Source: Protea cynaroides (lineage: Eukaryota; Streptophyta; Magnoliopsida; Proteales; Proteaceae). From it: a DNA stretch of 64,000 nt. Shown here in pieces: positions 56,891 through 64,000 of this stretch. Each line of letters begins with the position of its first letter. The first letter of the stretch is position 1. Both the position numbers and the translations under genes were made by a program. The notes below the pieces were generated by a model. That model was not told the DNA's origin, did not search any database, and was given only the letters and a program-made list of their open reading frames with translations. The DNA lies in NCBI GenBank assembly GCA_028583415.1, contig CM053265.1, positions 25,428,830 through 25,492,829 on the forward strand. The letters are read 5' to 3'.

Positions 56891-58146
56891 TTAACACTGA
56901 GCTGGTGGAGGAGGTGGTGTAGGCGCCATATCATCATCCTTGTAATCTTGCTCATAAGCGTCCTGCAGCCAGTGCACCTCCTCTTATGTGGTTGTGAGAC
57001 ATTGATCGATCTCCTCAATGCATCAATCCATCGTATGTTGAGCCTCCCTGATCTCCTTGATGCATCTGTCCGTCACATGCTAAGCTTTCCTGATATCTCA
57101 GAGCAGTGCTAGCATCTGAACAGAAGGAGACAAAGAAGGTCTAGTCATAGGAATGGGCTGGGGTACAAAGGTTGGAATGTCATCTACATCCATATGCATG
57201 TCTGCTCGCACACCCTTTGCAGGTACTGCTACTGCTACCTTAGCTATTGCTACTCCCCTCAATGGCTGCTGACGAGCCTCTAGTTCCTCATCACTGAAGC
57301 AATGTCATAAAGCCCCATCTCGCAGATGGCCTCCCAATCTAGATCTACCATCATTGTCTCCTCGTAGATTTGCTCTCCCTCTATGCTCACACTAAGATGG
57401 TTCAGGTGAGTGGTGATAAGTCATCCATAGGGCAAGTTGCCCTTTAGCCTGGGAATTGTCGCTTAATGCATGGTTCTGATGAGGATGTATGGGAGACATA
57501 CCTCATGTCTAGTATGCACGTAGAAGGTCAAGTACTGGGCCAGTTGTGAGACCTCGGTATAATGCCTACTATGTGGGAGGATATCATGCTAGATGATCCA
57601 GCGGTAAACATGAGGAAGAGGATGCAGGTTGACCACCTTCAAAGGGAAACTAGGCTGGAGAATCTAACTCCATACAATCTGGCATAGCTCCCCACTCAAG
57701 TAGTTGCACTCCTTGGGTGTATAGTAGACCAGCTCATGAGCATTGGAGATGCCCAACAGATCTGCCAACTCTTGGGTGTCAAAGGACATGTCTACACCCT
57801 TCACCCTACGGTGACGAGGAGCTCCCTGCCTCGAACAAAATCGTTTGGGTTTGCCCTCCAACTGCAGGTTGCAGTAAAACTACCGCACCAAGTTAGGATG
57901 GGTGGCTACATCATACTGGGTCATTGGTAGCCAACCCAAAGCACCCAACACTACCTCCACATCGAGACTGTCTAACTATTACAAGTTTACGAACCGTGCC
58001 ACCTCCATACTCTTACCTTGGTACCATAGGTATAATGCCTCCACCTCAGCCGAACAGAATAGGAAGGCGTTGAATAGCCGAGTTGGTGGCGGTGGACTAG
58101 GAAACCCCAAGGCCACGTTCTTGGCAGTTGCTCTATGCCTAGACAT
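56891..58146 (-). pseudogene. aORF of H3
   Basis: Starts MSRHRATAKNVALGFPSP, then FLFCSAEVEALYLWYQGKSM, RRVKGVDMSFDTQELADLLG, CNYLSGELCQ, IIQHDILPHSRHYTEVSQL, HTRHEVCLPYILIRTMH, GNLPYGRLITTHL, HMDVDDIP and a tail EEVHWLQDAYEQDYK with a Pro-rich end. It aligns with A over its length. About seven stops are present, almost all in one frame. The N-terminal 40 residues and the acidic segment differ most. Confidence 0.8.
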
Positions 58147-58155
58147 GGTGTAGAC

Positions 58156-58591
58156 CTACAAAATCAAGTTAAACAAACATAAGTTGGTCAAAACTTTCAA
58201 AAATTTTGATAGCATAACGGCGTAAAATGGGGCAAAAGCCTCGAACTCACCTAATTCATGGACATGAGGACTTACATGAATTGGGGAACATTCAATCAAA
58301 CAAAATATAAAGTAATTGATCTAAGATTGAAGGAATTAATAAATATTCATAATTTAGAGAAAATTTCAGAAAACCTAGGGTAAAAACTTAAAATTTTGGG
58401 GTTTTCCATAAACCACTCAATAAAAACCCTAAATTGATTGAGGGCTTTCATTCATTGAGGCCCCAACATCAATCTTGAATGAAGAAATAAGTTTTTTTAC
58501 GGTTGGAAAATTTTTAATTGAAGAAAAACTAAAAGTGCATTGAGACCTTAGAAAAATTTATAAAAGAGAGGATAGGAAGGGAGAAACTTAC
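58156..58591 (-). other. Predicted 5'-UTR intron of aORF (H3)
   Basis: On the minus strand the donor is CCAGAT|GTAAGTTT and the acceptor TTGATTTTGTAG|GTC, 9 bases before the ATG. Length 436 bp, against 441 in A. Both splice signals are canonical. Confidence 0.6.
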
Positions 58592-59132
58592 ATCTGGGAT
58601 GATGCTGCGCACTTTAACTAAAGTAAAATACCTCTAAACTTGTTTGGAGGGATTGTAGCAACTCACCGGAGCCTAGTTGGGTCAGAGCCAAGAAGAAGAC
58701 AAGAAGAGAAAAGTGAGAAAATGACTCAAAATCACGCGTTTTAAAGCAAATTTTGGTTGTCTGATCGACTTTTTGATTTCCATGTGTGATCAAACACTCT
58801 AATGAAGTGTCTCAGAGATTGTCCTAATTGATGTCTAGGTGGCTATGGCCAGACAGGATAGTTGACCGGAGAAAATTTCAAAACTTCCTGAATATGTCCG
58901 GTGGGATGACCGGTAGGACAAGGCATCTCAGACCTGCGACAAGTCAAGCGTGACTGGATAAATTTTCTTATATAAGTATTTTGTCTAAAAATTTTTACTA
59001 CTTAGTTTAAGTTTAGGATTTTTTCGCATGCATAGTATGGAACTAACACCGTATATTATCGATTTATTTTGTAAATTGTCTCATATAAGTTGGTTGTGTT
59101 TTCATTGACCCTCTCGGAACTACTGGAATGAA
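58592..59132. promoter_or_regulatory. Divergent region between aORF and gag of H3
   Basis: Holds 'gaccggagaa', 'tgtccggtgggatgaccgg' and further GACCGG/CCGGTC units (58860-58915), the variant also present in the H3 LTR. aORF exon 1 would lie at the left, gag starts to the right. Confidence 0.45.
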
Positions 59133-59458
59133 ATGGTAGGTAGTACCCACAGAGGCAGTCGAAATAACCTCAATCCGACCCCACCACCACCAGGGCCAAG
59201 AGCTGAGAATGTAAACCCTGTTGAGAAGACACCAAATAATGAGAATCAGACAGAAACAAATCCTGGGGCAAATGTCCAGCCCACACAGAACCCCCTACCT
59301 GGACCACCAGGGGATTTGGCCATGGTCGTGACCACTCTGTTCTGCCAAACATAGGAACAACAAAGAGAATTGTCTGAGTTGCGAGCTGCACTAGGGACCA
59401 TGGCGCCTACACTGTCCATAACACACTATCAGCACCCCATTTTTTCCATTGCCGCCTA
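59133..59458 (+). pseudogene. H3 gag N-terminus, truncated
   Basis: Pro/Asn-rich start (TPPPPGPRAENVNP) and PGPPGDLAMVVTTLF, like PAPPPDLATAVMNLA of A. A stop follows at 59353. The gag core is missing, and sequence G begins near 59459. Confidence 0.65.
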
Positions 59459-60999
59459 ATAAATTTTTCATTATTTCTATGGCTATGTAGGTTAAGTTTG
59501 GCCATCTTGCTCAGGAAAGTACAAGTACACCTTTCGATAATGAGATGACATGTCGCATGGTGGTTGGGAGTATTAAATACAAAAAAAAAATGTACAAAAA
59601 AATACAAAAAAAAAGAAAAAGAAAAAAGAATAAAAAAAGAAAGAAAGAGTGAAATACGATTCCCAAAAACGTTTTTTTTATGGTTATCTGGTTTTTTTTT
59701 TTTTTTTTTTTTTTTTAGTACATTGATTCCAACATACTTTGATTGGATGGATTTGACATAAGAAAAAGAAGATTGCTTTTGATTTCTTTCTCTCAAAAGC
59801 ATGACGAATGAGGAAAAAAGTCATCATTGTGATAGATGGGTCTTTTCCTTTTGGGAAAGACAATGATTATGGGTGAGATAAGGGAGAAAATCAGGGAAAG
59901 AGAGAAGAAATCAAGGAAATCTGCATTTTGGGAGGGGCTCAAGGAGAAGAGGATCAACGACTGCAAATATCAAGGATTTAAAGGGATCTTTTTGCTGTGG
60001 GATTTTCCAAAACTGTGATAGATAGAAGGTGAGGAGTTCAAGGGGTTAAAAGAAAAGAAGAAGAGAAGATTGGGGGGAAGAATAGTGTGGGAAAGAGAAG
60101 GAGAAGGAGAGAGCAATGAGAGCTTTCCTGGTCTCTTCTTTGGAAGTGTCATCGGCCAGTGGAGAGGATGAGAGATCGTGGATAGGGTGGCCCTGGGTTG
60201 CTAGAAATTTTGAAGAAGAAAAATCAGAGTGAGATAGGAAAAGAAAGCCGAAGATAAAAGAAAAGAAGAAGAGGGAGTGAGCCGGCTAGTATCAAATTTG
60301 TTTGACAAAATCCCTCAAAGATCAGGTATGTCTCTCTTCCACTCACTTATCTTTGTTATGATATGTTTCAGATTCTTTTTTTTTTTATTTTTTTTTTATG
60401 TGCATTTGTTCTTTCACCAACTCCTTCACTATAATCCATTCCATGAATTTTGATCGATTCCAATGCTGAGTTTAGTTCCATGTTGGAATTTTCTTTCCTA
60501 CATTTCATGCCACAAGGTAGTTCTCACTTTTGTTGTTTGTTCCAGCAATAGGACTTGGATCTTAGTTGTTTCCGTTAATTGGGGTTGTTCGGTTTTGGTT
60601 TGATTAATAGAATTTCTTTGCTTTTTATGTTTAAGAGTCTGTTTGTTACGCATTTATCTTGGCACCTGTACTTGGGCTTTGTGATGGTGTTTCTCTTCTT
60701 CTTCTTTGCATGGTAATTTCTCTCCCTCTGTGTTACCTTCTTAGGTTCTTTTTCACCTCATTATCGGGTAGGTGAAAGGTTGGTCTCAATTATTAAGTTT
60801 ATGTCATCTTCTATGCATCATCTACCTATGTGGGAGAGCATGAAGTCCTTTCATTTGTTGCTATATTACTTTAACCCTTTCTTTATTATTTTAGCTGAAT
60901 CTGGTATTGCATTCGGGTGGTGTTTCATTTGAGTTTAGGAGAATTTCTTATGGTCCATTTTAGGTCAGAATTCTTGTTTATATGGGCTAGTTTAGAGGC

Positions 61000-61330
61000 A
61001 TTTAGAATGTGGTCAAGATGGCCTAGTGCAATGGTTGGTCTTAGTCTGGTTCAGCCTGGTCTTGTTGGGGTTTTGATGTTGAATAGTTTGGCTTTTTTAG
61101 ACTGGTTTGTGCACCTGGTCCAAGTCTGATCTAGTTTAGTGGCTTTAATGTGGTTTGGGTCAGGTTTGGGGCTGAACCAATTAGCTTGGTTTAGGTTGCT
61201 TGGTCTGGTTTAAGTTTTGGTTGGTGGGTTAATGGGTGATTCAGGTTTAGTTTAGGGTCTGGTTCAGTCTAGGTCAAGCTTGGTTTAATCTGGTCTAATT
61301 TAAGTTGGCTTGACCGCATAATTTGATCAC
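61000..61330 (+). repeat. Degenerate TGGTC/TGGTTTAG repeat region in G
   Basis: Many short units such as 'tctggttcagcctggtc' and 'gcttggtctggtttaag' without fixed period. No frame. Confidence 0.6.
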
Positions 61331-62146
61331 ATGTATAGATTCATGATAATCTGATCGTATGTTTAATGCTCACATCTTTGTCACCCACGCTTAAATCACA
61401 TGTTGATTTTTGGTATGTCTATCACGTTAGATATTAAGAAATGTATGTGTAGGTAGCTCAGATGTTAAATGCATTATTGATTCTATGTCTCCTACCACTC
61501 CCCCAAGTAATGTATCTCCATTTGATTATCCAGTTGTGTAATAGATAAATGTTTAAGGACACAGTGCATGGATGCATCATAGGCCCCACATGAATGACTA
61601 TGATATCCCATTATGTGATTCTCTAGGGGATTCCAATGAGTCCAACTCCTGCATAGGATCCAAGATTCTATGTTGACTCGTTATGGGTCCATTTAGGATG
61701 AGGCCTACCCAACCCTAGGATTGGAGACTAGAGTGTAGGGAATTGTTGTATCAAAAATGTATTAATGAAAAAAGTATAATTTGGTAGATGTATGCATAGG
61801 ATTGGTGGCCTGACAGACGGCCTACTTGGGTATCCCGGATGTGGGATGTCAGTGAGATTTAGTAGACCACTGTATGTGGGGAGTTGAGGCTTTGGCCTTT
61901 CCTGAGTGTTGACCACGAGTGTCCGTGGCTCATCAATCCATGAAAACTACATTTGAATTGTTTTTCGAAAGACAGAGGTCTCGATAGATACGTAGGTTGC
62001 AAGGGAGTTTGATCATTCCACGCTCGGTTAAATTGAGGTAAGTTCCATGTATTATGGGATTACCTTGACCAGGGAATTTCCTTGTGGAAGGGAATACCTC
62101 TATAGTGAAATGGGTCCTATTATTGTGGGAACATCTCTCACAATCG

Positions 62147-62280
62147 GATGTATTCAATGATTATGGGAGCATCCATCGCCTTGATGTGTTCAATGATTGT
62201 GGCAGCATCCATCGCCATGATGTGTTCCATGATTGTGGGAGCATCCATCGCCTTGATGTGTTCCATGATTATGGGAGCTT
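62147..62280 (+). repeat. 36-bp tandem repeat, 3.7 units
   Basis: Units start at 62147, 62183, 62219 and 62255, each GATGTGTTCAATGATT plus 'gtgggagcatccatcgcc' with 1-4 changes. The period is a multiple of three and one frame is open through it (DVFNDYGSIHRL unit), but no larger gene is recognisable. Confidence 0.9.
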
Positions 62281-62997
62281 CAACTTTGCACACACTTGGT
62301 ACGTATACACTCGCCTAAACTACGTTTGGTCTGATTCCCGCCACACAGGGATACATAGGCGGCCTGGGATTTTCCAAGACCACGGTCATATGTTGTATAC
62401 CATTTTTCCCTTATTTTGATATATGTTTAGGATATTTATATGATTCTTTAATTCATTTTGTGATTATTTCCTTGTTTAATTCTTGTTTAATTCAATTTAT
62501 GTCATGCGTACTTGATAAAGAATTACATATTAACATAAGATTCCCCCTTCTACTTTATCATGTATTTTGGATAGCCCCAAGTGTTCATAAACTATAAGAA
62601 AATAATAAGATTTAGGGAGACCGGTTCAATCAGGCGAGTTGGGTGCCTAATATTTTCCCAACACATAATTTGGCACCTACCTGCCTTTGGTGAGATGAGA
62701 TTTCCATTTCATTTGAGCAAGTCATTAGTATCTCTCCATTGAGGGACATCATTTTAGGTCTTAGACATTTTCTAGGTGGCGACTCCAACCTTTTTACCCT
62801 CCACTGGCGTGAGTGGATGGGATCTGAAGGTGATAACTTTTCAGATCCCAATTTGAGTGTAATGAGGATAGCCAACTTTAACTACATGTAAATTCAAATT
62901 AAAAAATGAGGAAACAAATTTTCAAATAATGTCCCTGGTCCCGCAGTGGCAACTCATTGAATGGATTATAGTGAAGAAGTTGGTGAAAGAATAAAAA

Positions 62998-64000
62998 GTA
63001 ACAGAAAAAATAAAAAAAGAAAAAAAGAAAAAAAGAAAGAAAGAGTGAAATACATTTTTTAAAGAAAAATAGATTCCCAAAAAGTTTTTTTTTTTTTTTA
63101 TGATTATCTGGTTTTTTTTTTATTATTTTTTTATACATTAATTCCAACATACTTTGATTGGATGGATTTGACATAAGAAAAAGAAAGATTGCTTTTAATT
63201 TCTTTCTCCCCCAAAAGCATGACATATGCGGAGAAGAGTCATCATTATGATAGATGGGTCTTTTCATTGTGGGAAAGACAATGAGTACAGCTAAGAGAAA
63301 GGAGAAAATCAGGGAAAGAGAGAAGAAATCAAGAAAATCTACGTTTTGGGAGGGGCTCAAGGAGAAGAGGATCAACGGCTGCAGATATGAAGGGATTTGA
63401 AGGGATTTTTTGCTATGGGGTTTTCCTAAAACGTGAGAGATAGAAGGTGAGGGGTTCAAGGGGTTAACAGAAAAGAAGAAGAGAAGATTGGAGGGAATAA
63501 TAGTATAGGAAAGAGAAGGAGAAGGAGAGAGCAATGAGAGTTTTCCTAGTCTGGAGTCATCAGCCAATGGAGAGGAGGAGAGATTGTGGATAGGGTGGCC
63601 TCGGGTTGTTGGAAATTTTGAAGAAGAAAAATCAGAGTGAGAGAGGAAGAGACAACCGAAGATAAAAGAGAAGAAGAAGAGGGAGTGAGCCAGCTAGTAT
63701 CCAATCTGTGCGACAAAATCCCTTAAAGATCAGGTATGCCTTTCTTCCACTCTCTTATGTTTGTTATGATATGTTTCAGATTTTTTTTCTTTTATTTCTG
63801 TGCATTTGTTCTTTCACCAACTTCTTCACTGTAATCCATTCCATGAATTTTGATCGATTCCCATGCTGAGTTTAGTTCCATGTTGGAATTTTCTTTCCTA
63901 CATTTCATGCCACAAAGTAGTTCTCTCTTTTGTTGTTTGTTCCTGCAATATGACTTGGTTCTTAGTTGTTTCGGTTAACTAGGGTTGTTTGGTTTTGTTT
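62998..64000 (+). repeat. G copy 2: start of the second LTR-like repeat
   Basis: Parallels 59610-60582: A-rich run, T-run, 'ttccaacatactttgattgg', GA-rich leader, donor-like GATCAG|GTATGC (about 63733). About 90% similar by eye. The window ends inside it. Confidence 0.75.

Larger units (their letters stand above)
59459..62945 (+). repeat. G copy 1: LTR-like repeat, probably of a Tat-type element
   Basis: The first kilobase recurs at 62998-64000 (offset 3.415-3.418 kb). It has A/T homopolymers (59580-59716), a GA-rich leader (59875-60290) and a donor-like GATCAG|GTATGT (60327/60328). The end has GGGTGCCTAATATTTTCCC (62638-62656) and GGTGGCGACTCCAACC (62775-62790), motifs I associate with LTR ends of Tat-lineage elements. 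No gag or pol frame is seen between the copies, so a 3.4-kb LTR is more likely than a whole element. Boundaries are approximate. Confidence 0.5.

Noticed and set aside
59407..59802. 131-codon minus frame, and a similar 222-codon one at 62899-63567, rich in Lys, Phe and Ser.
   Set aside because: They cross A/T homopolymers and GA-rich leader in both G copies with different lengths; low-complexity composition only.

Overview
The window looks like a heterochromatic stretch of a flowering-plant nuclear genome. It is AT-rich, I recognise no host gene, rRNA or tRNA in it, and almost every stretch can be read as part of a retrotransposon. I cannot name the species.

The dominant family is a Ty3/gypsy chromovirus, most like the Del/Tekay lineage. 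The evidence is an integrase followed by a chromodomain, 2.2-2.34-kb LTRs running from TGTAAGACC to GGGTGTGACA, and a primer-binding site TGGTATCAGAGC for initiator tRNA-Met. LTR termini and 5-bp target duplications give the layering. H1 is an old plus-strand element (LTR tail, PBS, antisense gene). It is split by element A (2157-15298, minus), and A carries a solo LTR, S1 (8018-10284), in its gag zinc knuckle. Next come broken LINEs (17929-20760). Then an old LTR, H2, is split by element B (23177-45136, plus, perfect GAGCA duplication). B holds a solo LTR, S2 (25909-28237), and element C (29326-about 39665, minus), which shares an LTR with a second partial copy. Then a divergent element, H3, has its LTR split by a solo LTR, E (46053-55875), and E is split by F, a deleted Athila-like element (47487-55000). 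H3 continues with PBS, antisense gene and gag to about 59458. The window ends in a pair of about 3.42-kb-spaced LTR-like repeats, G.

The most interesting system is inside the chromovirus family. (1) An extra gene, called aORF here, lies between the 5' LTR and gag on the opposite strand. It starts just after a predicted 3' splice site, and the predicted 5'-UTR introns of two diverged copies are 441 and 436 bp. It resembles the plant 'putative plant transposon protein' domain. (2) The LTR carries a tiny frame of 33 codons ending in an SCECNxC-like motif. Its length is exactly kept in LTRs that are otherwise very diverged. It follows a predicted splice acceptor. (3) Each subfamily has clusters of short GGTCGACC-like palindromes at two places in the LTR and, where visible, between gag and aORF. 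The motif variant is specific to the subfamily and is shared between LTR and leader. (4) A hairpin just beyond the aORF stop is conserved in five elements. Together these could be a cis/trans regulatory module of the retrotransposon (LTR, motif arrays, antisense-encoded protein, leader structure). The structural facts are read from the sequence. The joint function is inference.

All gag, pol and aORF copies seen are broken by stops, frameshifts, deletions or nested insertions, so no autonomous element is visible. Coordinates at TG/CA termini and duplications are firm. Edges of diverged LTRs (H1, H2, H3, G) are approximate.
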